From Anaerolineae bacterium (GTDB lineage: Bacteria > Chloroflexota > Anaerolineae > 4572-78 > J111): 64,000 nt of DNA. Shown one piece after another: positions 44,484 through 55,248 of this stretch; within the stretch, counting starts at the first letter, position 1; every line of letters begins with the position of its first letter. Position numbers and translations under genes: made by a program. The notes under the pieces were generated by a model. That model ran no database searches and had not been told where the DNA came from. It was given only the letters and a program-made list of their open reading frames with translations. The stretch is taken from NCBI GenBank assembly GCA_023382535.1, contig JAHDWA010000036.1:41638-105637 (forward strand), written 5' to 3'.

Positions 44484-45533
44484 ATGACCGAAACACCCGA
44501 TGGCGTGCCTGTCTCCGATGGCTTTGATTTCCCGGTAGGCAAACCGGATGGCCAGGGTTATTATGTGGCCGCCGGCCTGGTGGACGAGGAATACTTCAAA
44601 AACCAGAACGGCGCCTGGCATCCCGGCGAAGATTGGAATGCTCGAACCGGCGGCGATACCGACCTGGGCGCTCCTGTTTATGCTATCTCTCACGGCAGGG
44701 TAATCTGGGCTGACTACAACCCCAAAAGTTGGGGTAATATCGTGCTGTTGGAACACGCCCTGCCGGACGGCACCCGGGTTTGGTCGCAGTACGCTCACCT
44801 CAATCAAATCCTGGTCAGCACTGGGCAGAAAGTAGGGCGCGGCCAGCAGCTTGGCACCATCGGCAAGGGGGCCAACAACGCTTATGTCGCTCACCTCCAT
44901 TTTGAAATCCGCCGCAATAATCTCTCAGCCGGCAATTGGACGCCGATGGTCAAAGATCGAAACCAGGTGCTGGCCAATTACTACAACCCTACTGATTTTA
45001 TCAAAGCGCACCGTCCGGGGCTGTTAGCACAGCCTGCCCCGCCCGCTCAGCCACCCCAGGTTCAACCCGCGCCTCCTCCGCCTCCCCCTCAGACTCCCAA
45101 GTTGCAGGTTATTGTCGACTCACAGCGGACCGACCCCCATATGGGCCGCTTCCGCCGGGCCAGGACCGACGATTGGTACAGCGCCCCGGCCGGCGCTTTC
45201 AGTTCGACCATCTGGACCAACGTCTCTGCCGCCCAGGAGCGCAATTGGGGCGAGTGGCGCCCGTTCCTGCCCGCTGGCGGGCAGTGGGAGGTGTCGGCTT
45301 TTGTCCCCGACCAAAACCCGGCCACCACGAACGCCCGCTACCGCATCACTCATGCCGATGGGCAGGCCGAGGTGGCCGTCAACCAGGGCCAGTATGATAA
45401 CCAGTGGGTCAGCCTGGGTACTTACCGCTTTGAGCCGGGGCGCGGCTCAGTCCGCCTGAGTGACCTCACCGGCGAAAGCTCGCGCGATCTCAAAATTGCT
45501 TTTGATGCCATGCGCTGGACAAAAGTAGGCTAG
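44484..45533 (+). CDS. M23-type metallopeptidase with golvesin-like C-terminal domain
   Basis: 349 residues. The peptidase core has zinc ligands in HPGEDWN and HLHFEIR, with HGRVIWADYN and YAHLNQ between. A Pro/Gln-rich linker (about 180-210) leads to a beta-sandwich domain (SAFVPDQNPATTNARYRITH, NQWVSLGTYRFEPG) like the golvesin or xanthan-lyase C-terminal domain. No signal peptide or transmembrane helix is visible, odd for a cell-wall endopeptidase; the start has gaggaggg upstream, so a missing signal due to a wrong start is unlikely. Confidence 0.88.
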   Translation: MTETPDGVPVSDGFDFPVGKPDGQGYYVAAGLVDEEYFKNQNGAWHPGEDWNARTGGDTDLGAPVYAISHGRVIWADYNPKSWGNIVLLEHALPDGTRVWSQYAHLNQILVSTGQKVGRGQQLGTIGKGANNAYVAHLHFEIRRNNLSAGNWTPMVKDRNQVLANYYNPTDFIKAHRPGLLAQPAPPAQPPQVQPAPPPPPPQTPKLQVIVDSQRTDPHMGRFRRARTDDWYSAPAGAFSSTIWTNVSAAQERNWGEWRPFLPAGGQWEVSAFVPDQNPATTNARYRITHADGQAEVAVNQGQYDNQWVSLGTYRFEPGRGSVRLSDLTGESSRDLKIAFDAMRWTKVG

Positions 45534-45545
45534 GGCACTGGAAGA

Positions 45546-46424
45546 TTGGACATTATTACCAGCGCCGGTAGCTCTGATCGCGCTACCATCGAAAATTGGG
45601 TCAACCGCCATCTCGCCGCCTGGGAAACCAGGGACGCTTTAGCGATTGGCGAAACGCTGCATCCCGACATTCAATTCGTTTTGCCCACAATTAACTGGCA
45701 GGAACGCGGCTGGGTGCAAACAGCTCTGAAGTCATATCTGGCCGATTGTTCGGCGCTGCGGCTCCACCTCCGCCACCTGTTGATTGATCCCACCCAGCGA
45801 GTCGCTGCCGTCGAGTGGGTTGGCCGCTACACCCGGCCCGCTCAAGATGGCTGCCAGGAAATTTTGGGTGGCACAGTGCTGGATTTTACTGATGATGGTC
45901 TGATCGTCCGTTGGCGGACCTATCTCGACCCGGTACGGCAGCGTACAGTAGCTGATCTGGAGGCCCCTTGGCCTGACGAGGGTTGGTCGCCCTGCCCGGA
46001 GCCTGGTCCACCTCTCTCCCGGACGGCGGTGGAGGGGGTCATTTATGCCTACGGGCAAGGCTGGTCAAAGCATAACGTGGCCCAACTCAGCGTTGTTATC
46101 CACGAGGAGATGGTCGTCCAGCCGCCCTGGGATTACGTGGTGGGCCGGGCGGCGATAGAGGCGGGGGCGCAGGTGTACTTTGCCAATTACGTTGATACCT
46201 GTGTTACGCCGCATCGCCTCATCTTGGACTCCACCCAGCCTCACGTTGGCGTCTGCGAGCAAACCTTTGCCTGCACCAACCCCGACACCGGCCAGCGCGG
46301 CGAAGACCACGACTTTGCCTTTTTTGAAATTGCCCAGGGCAAGTTGCGGTATTGGCGAACCTATTTTGATACGACTCACAGCGCCCAGGTGGTTGAGAAA
46401 ACCATTGGTTATCTGCGCCGTTAA
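45546..46424 (+). CDS. tandem SnoaL/NTF2-like protein
   Basis: 292 residues with a TTG start 12 nt after the M23 stop. Two NTF2-like halves: WVNRHLAAWETRDALAIGET in the first, and YAYGQGWSKHNVAQLSVVIH in the second, each followed by an FxLP/VxPP-type strand and a late HDF/YTRP strand. Such folds serve as enzymes or small-molecule binding domains; no specific function is recognised. Probably co-transcribed with the M23 gene. Confidence 0.75.
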   Translation: MDIITSAGSSDRATIENWVNRHLAAWETRDALAIGETLHPDIQFVLPTINWQERGWVQTALKSYLADCSALRLHLRHLLIDPTQRVAAVEWVGRYTRPAQDGCQEILGGTVLDFTDDGLIVRWRTYLDPVRQRTVADLEAPWPDEGWSPCPEPGPPLSRTAVEGVIYAYGQGWSKHNVAQLSVVIHEEMVVQPPWDYVVGRAAIEAGAQVYFANYVDTCVTPHRLILDSTQPHVGVCEQTFACTNPDTGQRGEDHDFAFFEIAQGKLRYWRTYFDTTHSAQVVEKTIGYLRR

Positions 46425-46461
46425 CGTAACCCCGTAATTCTTCAATGAAAATATCCGGGTT

Positions 46462-46559
46462 AACTACTCAGGCTAAAGGTGACTGACACTTGGTTAGCCC
46501 TAAGCTTTGCTGTTCTCAGTCGCCTTGAAAGGAGAAAAGTGCCAGTCACCTGAGTAGTT
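46462..46559. repeat. MITE-like element, copy 1
   Basis: 98 bp with perfect 11-bp terminal inverted repeats (aactactcagg/cctgagtagtt) extended by tgactg-ca-ct matches. It is over 90% identical to 49646-49745. No coding capacity. Confidence 0.75.
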
Positions 46560-46585
46560 CTATCCGTTTGTTAATTCCCCTAAAA

Positions 46586-46614
46586 TTGGCTAAAATTTCT
46601 CATACGCGTATAAT
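46586..46614 (+). promoter_or_regulatory. sigma70 promoter of a short transcript
   Basis: TTGGCT (46586-46591), a 17-nt spacer and TATAAT (46609-46614). Confidence 0.6.
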
Positions 46615-46620
46615 GATGAA

Positions 46621-46707
46621 CGGCTTTTAGCCGACTTGTTTCATTATAACCGCTAAACAGAGAGGGCCAACGATGTCCCCACCTCCCCCGTCTGGGTGGA
46701 GGTTTTT
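46621..46707 (+). ncRNA. candidate small RNA or attenuated leader
   Basis: From the predicted start to the terminator there are about 87 nt with no reading frame of note. It begins with the hairpin cggc-tttta-gccg and ends with an acctcccc/ggtggaggt stem and a T-run. It may be a free sRNA or a leader controlling the dikinase gene 150 nt downstream. No known class is recognised. Confidence 0.45.
46681..46707 (+). terminator. intrinsic terminator of the short transcript
   Basis: acctcccc and ggtggaggt pair with one bulge, followed by ttttt. Confidence 0.6.
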
Positions 46708-46762
46708 CTATGTTCTTAGCCCGTGTAATTATTTCACTCGCATAAAGCTAAATTTTCATCCT

Positions 46763-46829
46763 AATGCGTGATCCGTGATGCGTAGTTAATTACACTAAAA
46801 AATTTGACGCATCACGCATCACCTATCAC
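46763..46829. repeat. word-palindrome intergenic element 15
   Basis: 'atgcgtgatccgtgatgcgt' faces 'gacgcatcacgcatcacc'. The same word set as element 2. Confidence 0.7.
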
Positions 46830-46856
46830 TTCACCTAATCTTGGAGGATTAACAAA

Positions 46857-49568
<2,712 letters not shown>

Positions 49569-49590
49569 AACAAACTAAAGTTTGTCCTAC

Positions 49591-49627
49591 AAAAAACGGA
49601 GACTCTGAATATGGAGCCTCCGTTTTT
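49591..49627 (+). terminator. intrinsic terminator after ppdK
   Basis: aaaaacggag (49592-49601) pairs with ctccgttttt (49618-49627), ending in a T-run. Confidence 0.8.
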
Positions 49628-49645
49628 ATTTCATAGAAGCCAGGT

Positions 49646-49745
49646 AACTGCTCAGGCTAAAGGTGACTGGCACCTGGTTAGCCCTAAGCTTTCCTGTTCT
49701 CAATCGTCTTGTCGAAGGAGAAAAGTGCCAGTCACCTGAGTAGTA
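49646..49745. repeat. MITE-like element, copy 2
   Basis: 100 bp, over 90% identical to 46462-46559 in the same orientation, with terminal inverted repeats aactgctcagg and cctgagtagtaa. Together the copies bracket ppdK. Confidence 0.75.
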
Positions 49746-49766
49746 ACGAAGCCAGCTTTTAAATAT

Positions 49767-49795
49767 TTGACGCACCCCTCCCTCTATGATAACAT
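49767..49795 (+). promoter_or_regulatory. sigma70-type promoter
   Basis: TTGACG, a 17-nt spacer and TAACAT, about 50 nt upstream of the gene at 49845. Confidence 0.5.
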
Positions 49796-49844
49796 TATAT
49801 TGTGAAATAATGAACAATACCCGTTGAGATGGAGGTTCTGTGCG

Positions 49845-50747
49845 ATGAAAAAAGTATTCCCAATCTCCAGAGGCATTGAGACCCACCCTTATCGGGCTAA
49901 TGACCTGGCCGAACTGCCGGCCAGCCTCCAATCCGCCGTTCAACAGGCGTTGGGGCCAACCGAACAGCCCGAGCGGATTTTTCTGGTCCCCAACCAGACC
50001 TTCTTCAAAAATTGGTTCAGCCGGCGCTACGTGCCCCAGCAGGCGCTGCTTTTCACCGCTCAAGGCGTGCTGCATGTGCAGGAAGCAGTTTCACCCGACC
50101 AGCCGCCACAGGCCACTTACCTGCACGCGGCAAGTCTGTTGTATATCCAACTGCGTCTCTTACTGCTCTATGGCCGCCTGGAACTGGTCGGACAGGTTAA
50201 CGGTGATCTGGCCAGGGTGGTCGTGGAGTTCAATACCGTTGGCGTGCCCTTGCTGCTGCCGGGGCTGCGGCGCCTGATGACTCTGGCATGGGAGTCCGCT
50301 GAGCCGGAAATACCGATCAGCCGGGAAGGTAGTTTGCCGGAGTTTGACAGCCTGCCCTTGAAGTTCAAGAATGGCTTGCGGCTGTATGGGTTACAGCCCG
50401 GCGAGTGCCTGCTCGGCCTGGTCTTTCAGCCGGGGCTGTGGGAGCGGCACGGCTCCTTGTTCCGGCGCCAGATATCCGCCAATACGCTGCTCGCCCTGAC
50501 CAATCACGACCTGGTCATTGTCGAAGAGGAACGGACGGGCCGGACGAATCCTTACGGTTGGATTCTGACCTTTTGTCCCCTCGCCGGTGTCAAAGGATTT
50601 GAAGCGGCCCCCGGCGAGTCCTGGCAGGAGATGCAGCTCCACCTGACTCGAGACGGTGTAGCCGTAGACCGCCAGGTCACGCTCGAACGAGAGACTGTGC
50701 AAGCCTGGCAAAATTTATGGGCGCATTACCGCGTTAGCCCTAACTGA
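49845..50747 (+). CDS. protein of unknown function
   Basis: 300 residues from the ATG at 49845 (ggagg 8 nt upstream). No signal peptide; one amphipathic Leu-rich stretch, LLYIQLRLLLLYGRLELVG. The second half contains LLALTNHDLVIVEEE, a strand pattern like bacterial PH-type domains, and a conserved-looking FCPLAGVKGFE. I do not recognise the family. It follows a promoter and the ppdK terminator, so it is probably monocistronic. Confidence 0.75.
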   Translation: MKKVFPISRGIETHPYRANDLAELPASLQSAVQQALGPTEQPERIFLVPNQTFFKNWFSRRYVPQQALLFTAQGVLHVQEAVSPDQPPQATYLHAASLLYIQLRLLLLYGRLELVGQVNGDLARVVVEFNTVGVPLLLPGLRRLMTLAWESAEPEIPISREGSLPEFDSLPLKFKNGLRLYGLQPGECLLGLVFQPGLWERHGSLFRRQISANTLLALTNHDLVIVEEERTGRTNPYGWILTFCPLAGVKGFEAAPGESWQEMQLHLTRDGVAVDRQVTLERETVQAWQNLWAHYRVSPN

Positions 50748-51056
50748 TTAACCCTCTCAGGCAACAGCTAAATCCTACTTGGCAAAAATTCCGCTTAAGA
50801 GTATGCTACAAGCCATTAATATAAGCTTGAGTCTCAAGCCAACTTAGTTATCCTTCACTACCTTTGCACTTTTTTTAATTGGACACGGATTTCACGGATC
50901 ACACGGATTTTTACTTATTTGTTAAAGCTTTATCCGTTCAATCCGGACGATCCGCGTCCAATTTCTTTAGTTTTGTCAAAAGTGCCACCATGGTGTTATC
51001 CTCAGTAATAAGCAAATTCGAGAGCTAAAGGAACGCAGAGATGATGGAGGTTGGGC
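50748..51056. other. 309-bp gap with one word element
   Basis: Apart from the element at 50881 only AT-rich text and an RBS (atggagg) before the next gene are seen. Confidence 0.6.
50881..50960. repeat. word-palindrome intergenic element 16
   Basis: 'ggacacggatttcacggatc' and 'atccggacgatccgcgtcc' are opposed. The word 'cacggat' occurs three times. Confidence 0.65.
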
Positions 51057-51857
51057 ATGAGGAGATTATTTAGACGCTATACCATTTTTCAACTGCTCAC
51101 CATAGCCTGGCTAATTTTGCTGTCCATCATCGTAGCCGTTATCCTCATTAACTTGCTCCAGGCCCAGGCGAGGATCAAGGCCAGCCTGGCCCAGGCCGCC
51201 GCCGATTTAACCGAGGCGGCTGACGCCCGACTTCAGTACACCGTCCCTATCAGTCAAATCGTACCCATTTCAACCACCATTGCCATCAACGAGGAAATTC
51301 CCGTGCCGGTCAGTTTGACGGTGACGCATGTGATCACCGTTGACAACGAAATCCCATTCCAACAAGAGGTCGAAGTGCCGGTCAATTTTGAAATTGACCA
51401 GGTTTTTCCCATTAGCACCACAGTTCCGTTCAGAGATGAAATCATCGTGCCTATTGACCGGGTTATCCCGATTGATGAAACCTTTGGCGTCCCGGTCAAT
51501 GTTCCTCTTTACGGCGAGGCAATTATTGATATTCCTATCCGGGCCGATGTGCCGATAAAATTTGATGTAACCGTACCGATAGACAAAAATGTACCGGTTC
51601 AGGCTGAGATCCCGGTCAAACTGCCTATCTCTCAAACCTTCACCGTTGAGATCAGCCGGGCGATTCCCATTGATCTGAAAATCCCGGTGAGTATTCCCAT
51701 CGAAACCGAAGTGACTGTGCCTTTCAGCCGGACCATTCCCGTTGCCGTAGAAGTCCCCATCGTTTTGGATGTGCCGCTCGACATCGCCCTCAACGAAACA
51801 CCCTTTGGCGACATACTGCGGAAGCTGGGCCAATCGCTGCGGCAGGCTGCGGAGTAA
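51057..51857 (+). CDS. membrane-anchored beta-repeat protein of unknown function
   Basis: 266 residues from the ATG at 51057 (ggagg 6-7 nt upstream). One transmembrane helix (about 13-35), a short coiled-coil segment (LQAQARIKASLAQAAADLTE), then about 190 residues dominated by alternating hydrophobic residues with Pro about every eight positions (VPISTTI, IPVPVSLTV, VPVNFEI, IPIDETF, VPIDKNVPV). The end is amphipathic (GDILRKLGQSLRQAAE). This looks like a beta-solenoid or stacked-strand rod on the outer face. No family is recognised. Confidence 0.75.
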   Translation: MRRLFRRYTIFQLLTIAWLILLSIIVAVILINLLQAQARIKASLAQAAADLTEAADARLQYTVPISQIVPISTTIAINEEIPVPVSLTVTHVITVDNEIPFQQEVEVPVNFEIDQVFPISTTVPFRDEIIVPIDRVIPIDETFGVPVNVPLYGEAIIDIPIRADVPIKFDVTVPIDKNVPVQAEIPVKLPISQTFTVEISRAIPIDLKIPVSIPIETEVTVPFSRTIPVAVEVPIVLDVPLDIALNETPFGDILRKLGQSLRQAAE

Positions 51858-51873
51858 AGTTATATGAGCCTTA

Positions 51874-51959
51874 TGACCGCTGACAGCAGACCGGCGATTG
51901 CCGTAATTTATTCTGTAACTCATTTTTTGGCAGTCAGCGGTCGGTGGTCGGCGGTCTAG
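51874..51959. repeat. word-palindrome intergenic element 17
   Basis: 'gaccgctgacagcagaccgg' faces 'cagtcagcggtcggtggtcg'. The word 'gaccgctgac' recurs on both arms. Confidence 0.65.
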
Positions 51960-52007
51960 CCGGTAGGACTGAGTAGTTACTGTAAATCTTTTGATGGAGG
52001 TTGGTTT

Positions 52008-52895
52008 ATGCCACTATTCGGCGGTATCGAAGCAGGCGGTACCAAATTTGTTTGCGCCGTCGGCACAGGGCCGGACGATTTCCGGGCCGAAGCGCGCTTT
52101 CCAACGACTACGCCCGAGGAAACTATTGGTCGGGCGGTCGCCTTTTTTAAAGAGCAGGCCCAAAAAGAGCCGCTGGCGGCGATAGGGATTGCCTCGTTTG
52201 GCCCGGTAGATCCCAACCCGGCCTCGCCCACCTTTGGCTATATCACCACCACACCCAAACCCCACTGGGCGCAGACTGACCTGGCCGGCGCACTGGCTCG
52301 CGCCCTCGGCGTCCCTGTTGGTTTCGACACCGACGTGAACGGCGCGGCCCTGGGCGAGTATCGCTGGGGAGCGGCGCAGGGGCTGGACACCTTTATCTAC
52401 CTGACCATCGGCACCGGTTTGGGCGGCGGCGGCCTGGTCAACGGCCGGCTGATGCACGGGTTGATCCACCCGGAAATGGGCCATGTGCGCCTGCCGCGCC
52501 ACCCGGATGACCCCTATCCCGGCGCGTGTCCCTTTCACGGCGACTGCCTGGAAGGCATGGCGGCCGGGCCAGCCTTGCAAGGCCGCTGGGGCCAGCGGGC
52601 CGAAACCTTACCGCCGGACCACCCGGCCTGGGAAATCGAGGCCCACTACCTGGCTTACGGCCTGGTCAATTTCATCTGTACCCTCTCGCCGCAGCGCATT
52701 GTGTTGGGCGGTGGGGTGATGGATCAGGCTCACCTCTTCCCGCTGGTGCGCCGCAAAACGCAGGAGCTGCTCAACGGCTACGTCCAGTCTCCAGAAATTC
52801 TGGAGCGGATTGACCGGTACATCGTTCCGCCCGGTTTGGGGAATCGCGCTGGCGTACTGGGCGCGATCGCCCTGGCCGAGCAACAGATCAAATAA
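52008..52895 (+). CDS. ROK-family sugar kinase, fructokinase-like
   Basis: 295 residues. ATP loop [33 protein letters not shown] and the ROK signature [14 protein letters not shown]. Zinc ligands His-Cys-His-Cys in [20 protein letters not shown]. The group (ScrK/GmuE-like) phosphorylates fructose or related sugars. It has an RBS (ggagg). It is not directly linked to the sugar transport loci. Confidence 0.93.
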   Translation: MPLFGGIEAGGTKFVCAVGTGPDDFRAEARFPTTTPEETIGRAVAFFKEQAQKEPLAAIGIASFGPVDPNPASPTFGYITTTPKPHWAQTDLAGALARALGVPVGFDTDVNGAALGEYRWGAAQGLDTFIYLTIGTGLGGGGLVNGRLMHGLIHPEMGHVRLPRHPDDPYPGACPFHGDCLEGMAAGPALQGRWGQRAETLPPDHPAWEIEAHYLAYGLVNFICTLSPQRIVLGGGVMDQAHLFPLVRRKTQELLNGYVQSPEILERIDRYIVPPGLGNRAGVLGAIALAEQQIK

Positions 52896-52974
52896 TCAAC
52901 AGTTAATGGCCAATAGACAATTGTTAACGATCCGTTGACAATTGTCTATTGATAATTCATTACTGACAATTAGT
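52894..52974. repeat. word-palindrome intergenic element 18
   Basis: The perfect 13-bp pair caatagacaattg/caattgtctattg flanks gttaacgatccgttga-type text. It begins at the ROK stop and ends at the next ATG. Confidence 0.7.
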
Positions 52975-54081
52975 ATGACTCTTTCTGCCGAACAAATTCG
53001 CTGGTTTCGCCTGCGCCGCTCCGGCCTGGTGGACCCATTGGCCTCGCCGGAAGCCGCTGCCGGCGCCCTGGCCGGCGTACAGGCCCAGATTTTGCCCGCC
53101 GCCGGGCTGGCTCTCTGGAATCGCACCACCGGCCTCACTTACCCGGCCTTTGATGACCTGCTGCACCGGCGGCGCTCCCTGGTCAAGCTGTGGGGGCAGC
53201 GCCACACCCTGCATCTTTATCCCAGCCACGAATGGCCGTTGATTCACGGGGCGCTGGCCGGCCGGCTCACCTGGTGGGAGCGGCAGGCGGTCAAAAACGG
53301 TATTGACCCGGCGACCTATCGGGCTACCATTGTCCGCCTGGCCGCCCTGCTGCAAGAGCGCGGCACGCTGGGGCGCAGCGACCTGCGCGCCGCCGATCTT
53401 GATCTGGACGAGGAACATTTTTCCTCGTGGGGCGGCATCTTTGCCAGTTTGGTCCGCGAAGGGCATGCCTGCCACGCCGGGCAAGTGGGCAACGAAGGCC
53501 GTTTTGCCCACCGTGAATATTGGCTGCCCGACCTGGCCTGGAACCCTCCGCCCGCCCTCGAAGCCAACATCGAACTGGCTCGCCGCTACCTGGCGGCCTA
53601 CGGCCCGGCCACAGTCCAGGATCTGGCCTACTGGCGCGGGGCGAGTGTGAGCGAGGCCCGGCGCTGGCTGGCCGCTTTGAGTGACGAGGTGACTGAAGTC
53701 AAAGTTGAGGGTCAAGTGCTGCTGGCCCTCCGTAACGATGTTGAGCTGCTGTACGAAGTTCCGCCGCCGCGTGAAGCCTGGCCCGTGCGCCTGCTCTACC
53801 GTTTTGACCCGCTGCTGCTTGGCGTCAAAGAGAAAAGCTGGGTTGTTGATCCCACTCACTACAGCCGCGTCTGGCGGCCGGCCGGCCACATCGAAGGGAC
53901 GGTATTGGAGCACGGGCGGATCGTCGGCACATGGCGGTATGATTGGAAGGGCCGCAACCTTGCCGTGTCGGTCTTTCCGTTTGACTCCTGGCCGAACCAT
54001 ATCTACACAGCAGTGGCGAGTCACGCAGGAGGCGTGGCCGCATTTTTTGGGGTGGAATTGGCGGATTTCGTAACGACATAA
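52975..54081 (+). CDS. AlkZ/YcaQ-like winged-helix DNA-repair-family protein
   Basis: 368 residues from the ATG at 52975. The HTH_42 superfamily (DUF1006), whose characterised members are DNA glycosylases that unhook interstrand crosslinks. Seen: WFRLRRSGL, AGVQAQI with the QxQ catalytic-type motif, LVKLWGQRHTLHLY, RFDPLLLGVKEKSW with the conserved Asp-Pro. No RBS is obvious since the start abuts a word-palindrome element. The substrate is inferred from family only. Confidence 0.88.
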   Translation: MTLSAEQIRWFRLRRSGLVDPLASPEAAAGALAGVQAQILPAAGLALWNRTTGLTYPAFDDLLHRRRSLVKLWGQRHTLHLYPSHEWPLIHGALAGRLTWWERQAVKNGIDPATYRATIVRLAALLQERGTLGRSDLRAADLDLDEEHFSSWGGIFASLVREGHACHAGQVGNEGRFAHREYWLPDLAWNPPPALEANIELARRYLAAYGPATVQDLAYWRGASVSEARRWLAALSDEVTEVKVEGQVLLALRNDVELLYEVPPPREAWPVRLLYRFDPLLLGVKEKSWVVDPTHYSRVWRPAGHIEGTVLEHGRIVGTWRYDWKGRNLAVSVFPFDSWPNHIYTAVASHAGGVAAFFGVELADFVTT

Positions 54082-54183
54082 AACGATTGGTAACGCTCCT
54101 GGTAACGATTAACAGACGATGGTCGGCTAAATTGTGGATATAAATTGAACAATTTAACCGATTTTTTTAAGGAGTGTTTACCG

Positions 54184-55035
54184 ATGTTGCACCATAAAGC
54201 TTTTCTTACCCTGGTTGTTTTGTTAATGGCGGTTGTTTTGGCCGCCTGCGGCCCGGCTGCCGCTTCAACGATTGCGCCCGCAGTCAATATTCCCCAGATT
54301 AGCATCAAATCTACCGACTATGCCTTTGAAGCCCCGGCCAAAGTTGAAGCCGGCCTGGTTTCGATCACCTTAACCAACGAAGGCAAGGAGCCGCATCACG
54401 TCCAACTGGCCCGGCTCAACGACGATGTGACCCAGGAACAGTTCCAGGCGGCCCTGCAGGAAAGCCCCGAAGCGGCCTTTCCGCTGGTCACGTTCGCCGG
54501 CGGCGCTGGCATTATTGACCCGGGTAATAACCAGCAAGTTATCGTCGAATTGACCCCCGGCCAATACGTTTTGCTGTGCTTTGTCCCCAGCCATGATGGG
54601 ATGCCTCACCTGGCCAAGGGCATGATGGCCCCGATGGAAGTGGTGCAGGGCAGCAAGCCGGCTGATATGACGGAAATTAAAGCCGACGCCACGATCAAAC
54701 TGCTTGATTTCTCCTTCGCTCTGCCCGCCGAAGTTAAAGCCGGCCAGCAGGTGTGGAAAGTCGTCAACGAAGGCAAGCAGGTTCATGAAATCGCTATCAT
54801 CAAGCTGGGCGATGGCAGAACGATGGAAGATGTGGCTGCCTTTATGAAAGATCCTCACGGTATGCCTCCCTTCGCCGATGCCGGCGGCTTCCAGGCAATT
54901 GATCCCGGTGATGCGGGCTGGCTGAACCTGAACCTGCAGCCGGGCAACTACGTCGCTCTGTGCTACGTGCCCGACCCGGCGACCGGTCACGCCCACATGG
55001 AGATGGGCATGGTCATGCCGTTTACGGTGAAATAA
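54184..55035 (+). CDS. double cupredoxin-like lipoprotein
   Basis: 283 residues from the ATG at 54184 (aaggag upstream). Signal peptide with lipobox LAACG. Two homologous cupredoxin-like domains: the first has HHVQLARL and CFVPSHDGMPHLAKGM; the second has HEIAIIKLG and CYVPDPATGHAHMEMGM. Each offers His, Cys, His and Met in the order of a type-1 copper site, so an electron carrier or copper-binding role is likely. It is followed by a terminator. Confidence 0.82.
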   Translation: MLHHKAFLTLVVLLMAVVLAACGPAAASTIAPAVNIPQISIKSTDYAFEAPAKVEAGLVSITLTNEGKEPHHVQLARLNDDVTQEQFQAALQESPEAAFPLVTFAGGAGIIDPGNNQQVIVELTPGQYVLLCFVPSHDGMPHLAKGMMAPMEVVQGSKPADMTEIKADATIKLLDFSFALPAEVKAGQQVWKVVNEGKQVHEIAIIKLGDGRTMEDVAAFMKDPHGMPPFADAGGFQAIDPGDAGWLNLNLQPGNYVALCYVPDPATGHAHMEMGMVMPFTVK

Positions 55036-55064
55036 ATTTCATTACTCACTTTACTATTGGCGAG

Positions 55065-55097
55065 AAGGGTAGGTCAACTGACCTGCCCTTTTTTGTT
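55065..55097 (+). terminator. intrinsic terminator
   Basis: aagggtaggtca pairs with tgacctgccctt (one G-T pair), followed by tttttg. Confidence 0.8.
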
Positions 55098-55176
55098 TTG
55101 GCCAAGCTCCGGTTCCGTCCCTATTTATACAGAAATTATGAGTTAGTGGTTAGTGAAGAATTAAACGTGCAACTCC

Positions 55177-55205
55177 TTGACAAAGTTATATTTTCTTCTT
55201 ACTCT
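55177..55205 (+). promoter_or_regulatory. sigma70-type promoter
   Basis: TTGACA, a 17-nt spacer and TACTCT, 44 nt before the hybrid kinase start. Confidence 0.4.
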
Positions 55206-55248
55206 TAAGTTAAGTTCTCACCCTGTAAAGAAACATAAAGGTAAGCCG

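Larger units (their letters stand above)
46425..46856. other. 432-bp gap with repeat, promoter, short transcript and word element
   Basis: In order: the MITE-like copy 1, a promoter, a predicted ~87-nt transcript ending at an intrinsic terminator, and word-palindrome element 15. No protein gene is seen. Confidence 0.65.

Noticed and set aside
51968..51977. Third MITE copy suggested by ctgagtagtt
   Set aside because: Only 10 bp match; the rest of the element is absent, so chance or a small relic.
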